Source: Acanthosepion pharaonis (lineage: Eukaryota > Mollusca > Cephalopoda > Sepiida > Sepiidae). Taken from it: 64,000 nt of DNA. Positions within the stretch are counted from its first letter, which is position 1, and each line of letters opens with the position of its first letter. This document shows positions 56,330 to 64,000 of the stretch, piece after piece. The position numbers and the translations under genes were made by a program. The notes beneath the pieces are model-generated. The model did no database searches, had not been told where the DNA came from, and saw nothing but the letters and a program-made list of their open reading frames with translations. The stretch spans positions 2,642,501 to 2,706,500 of the forward strand of contig CAHIKZ030001779.1 of the NCBI GenBank assembly GCA_903632075.3, in the 5' to 3' direction.

Positions 56330-57040
56330 GACACATTCTTCTTCATTTTCATAGTCTTCTTTAATGTTTTGTGTTCCTTCAAGACATGGATAATCATGGC
56401 TTCCCAGAACATCTTATTCTTTATGGCTCTAAGCAATAAAAAAATTATTCCACTTCTTCATTCTTGTTCTTAGCTAAAGAAAAAAAAGGAAATATTTCAA
56501 TCTAAACTAAAAGAATTCATTAACAATTCCAAATAGCCATCATTCTATCTTCAACCTCTAGCCCACTCATACAAAGAATGTTTTTCCTTCATTGGGATGC
56601 TGTTGTCAGAAGAATTCTTAATTCTACCACTTATGATTCCATTCAAGATGTATTTACATTTTCTTTTTTCAGCTCTTCCAAGAAAAAATATCTTATCACT
56701 AAATTTCAGGTTTTTGAATTATTCATGTTGATTTCCACAAAGTTTAGCATCAACATCCTAAATATATATTCCTCAAATACCATAGCAATTTTCTCTTGAA
56801 TTCTCTGCCTGTAAGCTTGGTCATTCAGAGCCAAGTACTAGTGAAGTCAACGCCAGAGATTGCTGACAGAGTAGAACATCTGTTGTTCAACACTTAGCTA
56901 TTCTCTACATAATTGGCAGCTTGCCTGCAGCAGCCTTTCTTCAAATGAAGAACCCAGATTTTTCATGTTCTGCTGCCAATCTTGTGAAAGGTACTCATAA
57001 GAGAAGAAAAGAATGCCCATTGTAGAATCATCAAATTTGG
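56330..57040 (-). pseudogene. Degenerate coding-like region, family unknown
   Basis: Minus-strand translation from 57,040 gives a chain of plausible protein segments broken only by scattered stops: 'QDWQQNMKNLGSSFEERLLQ', 'ASCQLCRE', 'RQRIQEKIAMVFEEYIF', 'LEELKKENVNTS', 'SGLEVEDRMMAIWN'. Composition (E, K, Q, L rich, helical) is far from that of random AT-rich DNA. I do not recognise the family. A gag-like or cytoplasmic helical protein pseudogene is possible. Confidence 0.35.
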
Positions 57041-57122
57041 GTCCAGTGATTATTATATACATATATGTGCATATATATGTGTAAGTGTATTTGTGTGTGT
57101 ACATATATGTATATATTCTAGA

Positions 57123-57169
<47 letters not shown>
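57123..57169. repeat. (AT)n microsatellite
   Basis: About 23 AT units. Confidence 0.95.
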
Positions 57170-57170
<1 letters not shown>

Positions 57171-57229
57171 CAAAACAACAGTTAGTATAATTATACATGT
57201 ATGAACATAAAGTCATGCATGCCCCCACA

Positions 57230-57412
57230 CATGTGTACACACACACACGCGTGCATGTACCCACACTGACACACCAACACAAACGCACTCTCATACACAC
57301 ACATACACACACATGCACACAGACACACTGACACACATACATGCACATGCACACAGACACACATACAGGCATACTCTCATACATGCACACACATACACAC
57401 ACACATATATAT
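57230..57412. repeat. Interrupted (CA)n tract
   Basis: CA-rich, with GCAC, TACA and GACA interruptions over about 180 bases. Long cysteine/valine open frames on the minus strand are artefacts of it. Confidence 0.9.
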
Positions 57413-57779
57413 TTTCTAAATTTAAAATTCCTAATGTCACTCAATCATGAATATGTGTAGTCACATCAATGTAAACAAATCTAGTCCTTAGGGATGAAAC
57501 ATGTCACACACAAAAAAAAACCTTTTTACACTTTGTCATACATCTTTCTTCCAAATTGTTCTTGATATATAAAAATTTATATATCGTTATCCTATATATA
57601 TATATATATATATACAGGGTGTAATGGGCAAATTATCGCCATTTTGTATTTCTAATTTCACACATGTGTGTTGTTTGTTTTTGATTTTATTGATTGCACA
57701 ATATAGCAAGGTCAGCTGGGCACCATCTGGGAGAAACAGAGCACTATGATGTAATTCACTCCACCAGAAATTTGGAAAC

Positions 57780-57955
57780 AGCATGCTGTCCTGATTGGCA
57801 TTCATACCAGAAGCTTGAATACAAACATTTCAGAGTGTTTGGGTGTTAATCTGAGAACAGTGAGGAGTATTTTGAAAGAGTTGAATGAGTCTAAAGGTGA
57901 TTACACAGGTACAGCAGCTCAGAAAACTCACTCTGATTGTTCTTATAAGAAAAGA
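57780..57955 (+). pseudogene. Mariner transposase N-terminal part
   Basis: The helix-turn-helix segment 'LNTNISECLGVNLRTVRSIL' followed by 'KELNESKGDYTG' is the DNA-binding start of a mariner transposase (compare the family pattern I..LGV..RTV..I.KEL). Upstream, 'VLIGIH' is in frame. The reading stops being transposase exactly at 57,955. Confidence 0.85.
57944..57955 (+). repeat. Target-site duplicate, left (TATAAGAAAAGA)
   Basis: The same 12 bases recur at 58,825-58,836 on the far side of the inserted SINE block. Removing one copy and the block puts the transposase back in one frame across the junction. Confidence 0.9.
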
Positions 57956-58049
57956 TTTGGTTTGGTTTGGTTTGTTTTACGGCATATCAACCTCAATGGG
58001 TCATTTAATACCGACAACTTTTTTTTTTTCTGGTAATATTTTTGTTTTG

Positions 58050-58215
58050 TCAAAACTCTATTTCTGTTAATATTTTTTTACTCAAAAATATATAGCTGGT
58101 AATATTATTTTTTTCAAAAACATATAACTGGCAACAGTTTTTTTTTTTTCAAAAACATATTGTTGGTAATAGTTTTTTCTTTAAAAATGTATTGCTGGTA
58201 ATATTTTATGATGCT
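58050..58215 (+). repeat. Tandem array of about 40-50 bp in the SINE
   Basis: 'ATATAGCTGGTAATATT', 'ATATAACTGGCAACAGT', 'ATATTGTTGGTAATAGT' and 'GTATTGCTGGTAATATT' follow one another, separated by T-rich runs and 'CAAAAA'. A second stretch at 58,468-58,560 has three more ('GTATAGCTGGCAACATTA' type). Confidence 0.8.
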
Positions 58216-58328
58216 TTTTACCTCAGTTTCAGAGTTGACTATTTTCCCATAGCTGGGTTGGTTGGTTGGTTGGATGGTTGGGTTTTATGGCATATCAACC
58301 ACTGTAGGTCATTTAATGCCAAATTAAG

Positions 58329-58331
<3 letters not shown>

Positions 58332-58407
<76 letters not shown>

Positions 58408-58440
58408 TATACATACATACACATATATATGGCCATATAT
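58332..58440. repeat. (AT)n(AC)n microsatellite
   Basis: About 32 AT units, then CACACACACA and degenerate CATA/ATAT. It lies inside the SINE-like insertion, next to the inner core copy. Confidence 0.95.
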
Positions 58441-58824
58441 ATATTAAATATACAGTACTATTAAACGTATAGCTGGCAACATTACTTTTTCAAAACACAT
58501 AGCTACGTAACATTATTGTTTCAAAAACGTATAGCTGGCAACATTATTTTTCCGAAAACATCATCTGAGGCCTTGCTGTTGGACATAGTTTATCATCATA
58601 CCCAGGACGCAGGTGTATTTTATTGTCATACCCAGGATGTGGGTAAGAGCTGGAAAAACTAGGAGTTCACTATTTGCCCATAGCTGGGACCCGAACAAGT
58701 GCTACCACCCCGGGTCAAGGTGAACCTGGGAACACCAGCAATTAAGAGGTGGTTCCATGCTCCTCAAAACCTCCTGATCAGAGACCTTGCTGTTGGATGC
58801 AGTTTAACATCATACCCAGGACGA

Positions 58825-58836
58825 TATAAGAAAAGA
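58825..58836 (+). repeat. Target-site duplicate, right (TATAAGAAAAGA)
   Basis: Second copy of the 12-bp duplication. Transposase coding resumes immediately after it with 'TPKFVGK'. Confidence 0.9.
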
Positions 58837-59245
58837 ACTCCCAAATTTGTTGGTAAGGGCCTCAGACTCAACACAGAGACCTACAACAAGTGCCTTGAGG
58901 AAGTAGTGCTGCCCTTGTTCAAGAGGGTGGCTGCTGGAAGACCCTATATCTGGCAACAGGACTCTGCACCATGCCACACAACCAGGAGAAACCAGTCATG
59001 GCTGTCAGACAATTTCTGCAACAACAACACCCCTTACAGCTGGCCACCTAACTTCCCAGACTGCAACCCACTTGATTATTATGTGGGGGTGTAGTTGAGT
59101 GAGAGACCAACAAAACTCCTTGTAACACCAAAGATGAACTGAAGGCAAGGATTATGCCAGCATTCATCAACAGATGAGACCATCCAGAGGAGTTGCAGGA
59201 GATTCTGAATTTGTCTGTAGGTTGTGGTTGAAACTGATGGTGATT
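58837..59245 (+). pseudogene. Mariner transposase C-terminal part
   Basis: 'TPKFVGK' (N-terminal domain end) runs directly into 'GLRLNTETYNKCLEEVVLPL' (catalytic domain middle). About 150-170 residues, including the first catalytic Asp, were therefore lost by an older deletion. Then come 'YIWQQDSAPCHTTRR' (second Asp) and 'SWPPNFPDCNPLDYYV' (third Asp of DD34D). A stop replaces the Trp after DYYV. Degraded tail segments follow to 59,245. Confidence 0.9.
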
Positions 59246-59368
59246 TATTGAATAAATTTACTATTTAGTATTTCAAGATCTTTTTGTGCAATTTTGGTAA
59301 TTATATCTGTTAATGTAAGTGCTATTTTCATTTTTGCATAATTTAGACAACAATTTATATATTACACC

Positions 59369-59370
<2 letters not shown>

Positions 59371-59407
<37 letters not shown>
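59371..59407. repeat. (AT)n microsatellite at mariner end
   Basis: About 17 AT units at the TA target of the mariner, a usual insertion context. The left end is also in an (AT)n tract (57,593-57,614). Confidence 0.9.
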
Positions 59408-59410
<3 letters not shown>

Positions 59411-59559
59411 CACAGCTTTACTGGGTCATAAGATTAAATCAACCAAACATAATATTACATGCCATTTTAAGATTCTCATCTCTCTTTCAGATGTTTATTT
59501 CATGAGTATTAACACTGCAGCTTACAAACTGATACTAAATAGAAAAAATTACTCCATGA

Positions 59560-59965
59560 TCTTCCAACCATCCACACTGATTTGGTGATAGCCAGATTCT
59601 TGAAATGAACAATCTGTGACCAAGATAAAAAAAAACAAACATTTCAAGGGATCTGTTTATCCAGCATGTCCAGGATATCACCAACCATGACCAGAGCAAG
59701 TCAATAAATGTTAGTGCTACCACCTATTATCATAATAATGAACCTGATCATCAAGACCTGGACTGAATGTGTGAACCAGGGGAAGCAGTATATTTTTTCA
59801 CCAGGACTCTGTTCCATATCACATGGCTGATTGAGAATTTTCTAGATCATGTTGCTCTCCCTACCAAAACAAAGCCTTCTAGTTCTGATATGAATCTACT
59901 GGATGTTGAAAGGCATCGTTGAACCAAGTGTAACAAAATTATAAACAAAAAGGAGAATTTCTAAA
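59560..59965 (+). mobile_element. Second mariner transposase scrap
   Basis: In shifting frames: 'QGKQYIFSPGLCSISHG' (from QQDSAPCH), 'LIENFLDHVALP' and 'DMNLLDVERHR' (from PDLNPLDYY). These correspond to the same two catalytic-domain blocks as the mariner upstream but diverge strongly, so this is a separate and older copy. No ends found. Confidence 0.5.
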
Positions 59966-60019
59966 ATTAAAAAACAAATTTGTAAATTAACAACATTATT
60001 GACTTAAGGCTAATCTTCT

Positions 60020-60592
60020 TTTTCTATGTGTCAAATCCCAATATGGCTCTCCAAAATTTCCTGTTTTCTGTAGCTCTTAATAAATTTTGTCTTTTTGTTA
60101 TCTCTCCTAAACCTTGCTCTGACATTTAGTCAAGCATATTAGGTAGGTTATGCATTGTTTTTCACTGTCCCTCTTGTTTCTTGTTATTATCAAATTTTCT
60201 AAGCCTTCTTTCCTCATCATATGCTCTAGAAATTTCAACTATCTATTCCTGATATTAAGTATGTGTCTCTTTTGCTTTCATTTTCTCTAAAACTTCATCA
60301 TTGCTCACATGTTTGGTCCATGGTATACTCAGCATACTTCTGTAAAGCCACATTTCTGTTGATTCAGGTCCCTTCTTCATTTGTGAATAGATTGTTTAAC
60401 ATTCACTGCCATATAGAAGGACTAATATTATAACAGTTCACTATTTTTTCTTTGTTTCTAACAAGTTTTTTTTCTGTTTCTTAATACTTTGCTTAGCTTT
60501 TGAAAGGCAACATTTACTATCCCAGTGCATCTTTTGATTTCAGTTTTACACTTTCCATCCTCAGTTAAAACACTTCCCAGATATTTAAATTT
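60020..60592 (-). mobile_element. LINE-C (RTE-like) copy, C-terminal part
   Basis: Minus strand from 60,592: 'KYLGSVLTEDGKCKTEIK', 'VNVAFQKLSKVLRNRKK', 'ILNIRNRXLKFLEHMMRKEG' (X = stop), 'LENLIITRNK', 'ITYLICLTKC' and 'KRQNLLRATENRKFWRAIL' in order. The RT motifs are missing because the LINE-B copy begins immediately at higher coordinates. Confidence 0.85.
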
Positions 60593-60595
60593 CCA

Positions 60596-61740
60596 ATTTT
60601 GGAGACATTAAAATTAACAAGCTATTTCTTACCCCAGTTAACAAGATTCTAGGTTATTTTTTAATTCAGCTGCCAATTTAACTGAACAAAATTACCATTA
60701 AGACAAGGGTAAATAGTTTTGTCATCAGAACAGATACTGAGTTGAGAACTGATGATATCGGGAGTTTCACCATTCTTGTCTAAAATTTGATACTCTTTCA
60801 GCAACCCTTCATACATCAGCAGTTGACCTAGTGAAGCAAAAGCCATATTGTTTGAATTGATTAGAGTATTTAGTACTTTGCCAAAATGAGGTGGAAGTCT
60901 AATAGGTTGATAGAAGGATCAGATGGCTTGCCAGAATTCTTAAAAACTGGAACTGTAGAAAAGGATTTCTAACAAGCAGGAAAGCAAAAAGCAGTTACAC
61001 ATTTATTATAGAATTTAGAGAGAACAGGAGCCAGCTCAGGAGCATATTTCTTACAATTGCAGGGATGCCATCAAGTCCACATGCTCTGTGGGGATCCAGT
61101 CTAGAGATGATAGTAGAAACTATGGACAGAATTATATGCATATCACACAAGAGAAACTCAGTTCTCATTTGAAAGTCAAGCAAATATACTCCAGATGATT
61201 CAAGTGTAGACTTGAAAGAGAATTTACAAGCAAAACATTCTGCTTTATTAGCAGAAGATGTTAATGCCTCCAATTGTGAAGAGAGGGTGGTGGAAGTTTT
61301 ACTCTTATTTCATACACTATTACAGAGCTACCAGTAGTCATGAAAACCAAATTTGTTGGAGGATATATGGTGCCTAATTCTCTTATCAAACAATGACTTA
61401 GGCATTTTGAGGACATGTTTACAAATATTATGAGTGGATAAAAAGGATGAGTGAGACAGCAGCAAACACCAGAGAACATTAACTATCCTAATATCACCCA
61501 CTTTTACAATGTCGGAAATACTGCTTCCTGTCAGAGGCAACCAAATTAAACTTTTATCTCTTGTCCAATTTTCATGAGTCAAAAGAAATTGTGTAAAGGC
61601 TAGTTTAGCTTCTCGTTTCTTCTGACTGATGAAAAGTTGAACAGTAAAAGAATGTTTATTCTTCCCATAAATGATATGATACTGTCTGCTGTGACACTCA
61701 CATGCCAAATTCTTTGGTTACCTAATGCACAATGTCTATT
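60596..61740 (-). mobile_element. LINE-B copy, linker to RT motif C, rearranged
   Basis: Minus strand from 61,740: 'KREAKLAFTQFLLTHENWTR'; then 'MPKSLFDKRIRHHISSNKFG' and 'FHDYW' (61,390-61,330); then 'SSANKAECFACKFS', 'LLCDMHIILSIVSTIISRL', 'DPHRACGLDGIPAI' (61,260-61,060); and, after a large deletion, 'ISSQLSICSDDKTIYPCLNG' (catalytic motif, Asp-Asp retained), 60,770-60,690. It parallels 48,640-49,040 and 47,290-48,620. Confidence 0.85.
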
Positions 61741-61849
61741 TCTGTGTCATAACCATCTAGCATGTAGAGAATTTGAACCAAGTAATTCTGCTAAGGAGGT
61801 GTTTTACATAGCTGCCTTAGTGTTTTAGTTAACTTAAAGGAGCCAGTAT

Positions 61850-62345
61850 TACCATAAGCTTTAATAATCTAGAAATTACACTTTTAGACCTGGGAGAATA
61901 TGATATACAAATTTCTATATATGGCAGAGGTGAATGACAAAGTGGAAATATTATGTCTGATGTGTTTCACTCACTAGAAGGACTTAACTGGACTAATGTG
62001 ATATTTTTATTGCTGAAATTATAGATGTGTAGTGGAGAGGGGGGAGGGTTATAATTATGCACCAGGGAGAAGTGCTGAAGATGTGGGAATGCTAAATTTT
62101 AACTAGTGTTTATGAATTTAAGCACTATACTAGATTGGCAATAATGTCTCATCAATTCACATTTGAATTGGCTAGATATCATTATAAATTCTATGCCAAC
62201 AGTTTCTTTCTTGCATTTCTCATTTGTGGATCTCTCTTACAGCTCCATGTTTTCCAGCCAACTTTGATCTTCAAAAATTTAAATGCAATGTCAACTGTTA
62301 ACTTCTGTCATTTTGATGATATGAAAAAAAAAAAAGAATTATTTT
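61850..62345 (+). mobile_element. LINE-B copy, 3' coding end
   Basis: 62,117-62,345 on the plus strand reads 'ARYHYKFYANSFFLAFLICG' then 'FKNLNAM', matching the minus-strand copy end at 11,090-11,040 ('LICKNLNAMSIAIYCL'). It finishes in an A-rich run at 62,322-62,336. It lies tail to tail with the LINE-C copy on the other strand. Confidence 0.65.
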
Positions 62346-62479
62346 AAAGATGGTGATTTTACCTTTGAAATCAAGCCCGGAAGATGATGACCCTCATTTT
62401 TGCTGATGATGCTTTAAAATACAAGTATGAAGAGAAGATGATCACTAGCACTGAAAAACTTTCAAAAGAACTTTTTCTT

Positions 62480-63375
62480 CCTTTTCTATGCACCATATCC
62501 CTTTGTAGCTCTTAGCAATTAGTCTTTTTGCTATCTCTCCTGATCCCTGTCCTACCATCCATTTACACAAGCTTGTTAAGTAGGTTATTCTCTGCTTCCC
62601 TCTGTTCAAATTTCTTTTCAACATGTCCTATAAGTATCAAATTTTCTAAGCCCTCTTTCTTCATTATGCACCTGAGAATTTTAAAATATTGCTTTCTGAT
62701 TCTATGTATAATTGTTTTTTTGTTTCCATTTTCTCTAAGAATTTGTTGTTGCTCACATGTTCATTCCATGGTATTCTGTAGAACAACATTTCGGATGTCT
62801 CAAGTTTCTTCTTCATCTGTGAAGCGATGGTCCACCATAAAAGAAAACCTATATTACAGTTCAGTATGCTTTTCTTTGTTTCTAATGAAATTTTTTTGTT
62901 TCTTGATACTTTGCTTAACTTTTGAAAGGCAACTTTTGATATTCCATACACCTTCAAATTTTGGTGTCACATTTTCTGTTTTCTCTTAAAATGCTTTCTA
63001 TATATTTATATTTTAGTATTTGCTGGATTTTGGTGTCTCTAATTCATAGTTTGCATCTTGGGATGTTCCTTTCACTGACAACCATCCATTCTATCTTCTT
63101 ACAATTATGGTTAATACTTTCTTCACTGTTTCTTTTACTACCTTCTATAAGAGTCCTGTAGTTTATTTTCCATGTCTGCTATCAACTCTTTGTTGTCTTC
63201 ATATATTGTTAAGATTCTGGTTGCCAATAAGGAATCCTGGTAGGACTCCCAATTCCTTAAGAATCAGCACTGTCATTTGCATATCATATATTGTTAAGAT
63301 TGTGTCTGCCAATAATAAATCCTGGGAGAACTTCTAATTCTCTCAGAATTGCCTCACTGTAAAGGTTGATTAAGT
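62480..63375 (-). mobile_element. LINE-C (RTE-like) copy with 85-bp internal duplication
   Basis: Minus strand from 63,375: 'LINLYSEAILRELEVLPGFI', 'NNIXYANDS' (X = stop), the same stretch repeated ('KELGVLPGFLIGNQNLNNI'), 'VVKETVKKVLTI', then an open run 62,957-62,664 with 'YGISKVAFQKLSKVSRNKKI', 'SLETKKSILNC' and 'NEHVSNNKFLEKMETKKQLY'. It matches the LINE-C copy at 30.9-32.1 kb. The catalytic YADD is degraded to YAND. Confidence 0.85.
63201..63345. repeat. 85-bp tandem duplication within LINE-C
   Basis: 'ATATATTGTTAAGATT' occurs at 63,201 and 63,286, each followed by 'TGCCAATAA..AATCCTGG' and 'TTCT.AGAAT'. The duplicated segment covers the residues just before and in the catalytic motif. 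Confidence 0.85.
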
Positions 63376-64000
63376 CCAGTGAGAAAATACATTGTTTTCT
63401 TTACATCATTTTTTCAGTGTATTCTTATTGATTAAAAATGAAAATACTTTTGCTACAGCCTAATATATAAAAATAAAATGCAATATAAGTTATAATAATA
63501 TATAAAAACATATTTTTATTTCAATGTCTCAAGTAAAAGACTGAAAACCTTAAGCAGAGAAGCATTATCCATCATAGAAAATGAAAGAAGCAATTATTAA
63601 TGGAATAAGCCATTCAAAAAAAGGATAATTTGATTGACTTATAAGTTACTGAGATAAATGGCTTTAAGATGAGTGCAAAGAGACAGATATAATATTTCAT
63701 ATTACCTGATGGACAAAGTGCAAGAATGTGCTCGAGGACAAAGAACCAGAGAGAATAAGTGCATTTCATTTTTGGTTGCCCAATAGCTCCATGAGAATGA
63801 GAAGTAATTATAGTTGTAATGTCTGAGGAATTCCTTTTGAAAATCAGCATGACTTTCTTCCTTTTCTAGCAGACACCAGAAGAGGTGAAAATTTATGTCT
63901 ATGGAAAGAAAATCAGTAAGATCACTTATGTATGAGTTTTTAAAAATGATTAAGAGCGTGTGAATGAAGTAAGTAAACAAAAGTATATATATATATATCA
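63376..64000. other. AT-rich spacer to window end
   Basis: No gene recognised. Open frames on the minus strand (63,614-63,980) have no family features. The window ends in a short (TA)n tract (63,984-63,998). Confidence 0.5.

Larger units (their letters stand above)
57956..58824 (-). mobile_element. Dimeric SINE-like retroposon inside mariner
   Basis: Bounded by the 12-bp duplication. Read on the minus strand it starts at the right with a tRNA-like head: 'TTCGGGTCCCAGC', a box-B-like string at plus 58,681-58,693. It has a body of repeated 'CCAGCTATGGG.AAATAGT.AACTC' and ends at the left in a (CAAAC)n tail (plus 57,956-57,973). A second, internal copy of core plus (AACC)n tail lies at plus 58,255-58,330, so two units are joined head to tail. 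The core 'GCATTAAATGACC...GGTTGATATGCC' is present in both. The internal tandem '(TATAGCTGG.AA.ATT)' array and an (AT)n tract make it unusually long. Confidence 0.75.
57615..59371 (+). mobile_element. Mariner element split by a SINE insertion
   Basis: The left end CAGGGTGTAATGGGCAAATT (57,615) and the right end, read inward as CATGGTGTAATATATAAATT (from 59,371), are inverted partners flanked by TA. Transposase N- and C-terminal coding parts lie inside, separated by a foreign 881-bp block (57,956-58,836). Without it the element is about 880 bases, so it was already internally deleted before the insertion. Confidence 0.88.

Noticed and set aside
62528..62989. 153-codon plus-strand frame, the longest in the window
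   Set aside because: It is antisense to a LINE-C copy that matches four other copies in protein sequence. Its F/S/L-rich composition is typical of antisense reading of A-rich retroelements.
1..64000. CRISPR arrays, bacterial operons, phage or plasmid features
   Set aside because: Sequence composition, microsatellites and retroelements are eukaryotic. The regular repeats seen are minisatellites without spacer structure.

Overview
This window is eukaryotic, non-coding and repeat-dominated. I found no intact host gene, no rRNA or tRNA gene, no CRISPR array and no bacterial operon. The DNA is strongly AT-rich, with long (AT)n, (CA/GT)n, (GATA)n and (GA)n tracts. Most of what can be recognised is decayed mobile elements of types common in invertebrate animals: non-LTR retrotransposons (LINEs), Gypsy LTR retrotransposons, Penelope-like elements, Tc1/mariner and hAT DNA transposons, and tRNA-headed SINEs. 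This mixture together with the microsatellite style best fits a lophotrochozoan, and most probably a cephalopod such as an octopus. That is an inference from remembered families, not a database result. The window is probably intergenic or deep intron.

Three LINE families recur. LINE-A (clade not assigned) is at 1.2-2.0 kb and 29.7-30.5 kb, both on the minus strand. LINE-B (Jockey/CR1 group, with an A-rich 3' end) is at 6.1-6.6, 10.9-12.1, 47.3-49.0 and 60.6-62.3 kb. LINE-C (RTE-like) is at 7.8-8.9, 30.9-32.1, 45.4-46.0, 60.0-60.6 and 62.5-63.4 kb. Every copy has lost its 5' part and carries stops or frameshifts.

The LTR elements are an internally deleted Gypsy element with both LTRs and a perfect 5-bp target duplication (18,182-20,681), an integrase-bearing Gypsy remnant (23.0-24.3 kb), a long Gypsy pol remnant (36.3-38.9 kb), and two solo LTRs of one family in opposite orientation (32,117-32,731 and 53,570-54,129). 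Penelope-like remnants lie at 10.05-10.70 kb and 22.3-22.7 kb. DNA transposons include an end-to-end 1.6-kb Tc1 element with long inverted repeats (24,895-26,494), a 723-bp internally deleted mariner-like element (43,641-44,363), a mariner (57,615-59,371) split by an inserted dimeric SINE with a 12-bp target duplication, a further mariner scrap at 59.6-60.0 kb, a hAT C-terminus at 39.6 kb and a 338-bp MITE at 51.9 kb.

The most unusual structure is a pair of inverted, microsatellite-rich repeats at 33.8-35.15 kb and 49.47-50.53 kb. They are base-for-base identical over about 165 bases although nearly everything else in the window is heavily decayed, so they are young. The right-hand copy holds a perfect 93-bp palindrome (50,017-50,109). 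A second puzzle is a pair of exon-like segments with matching splice-donor contexts near 53.2 kb and 54.8 kb on the minus strand. They could be duplicated exons of a host gene or pieces of an unknown repeat.
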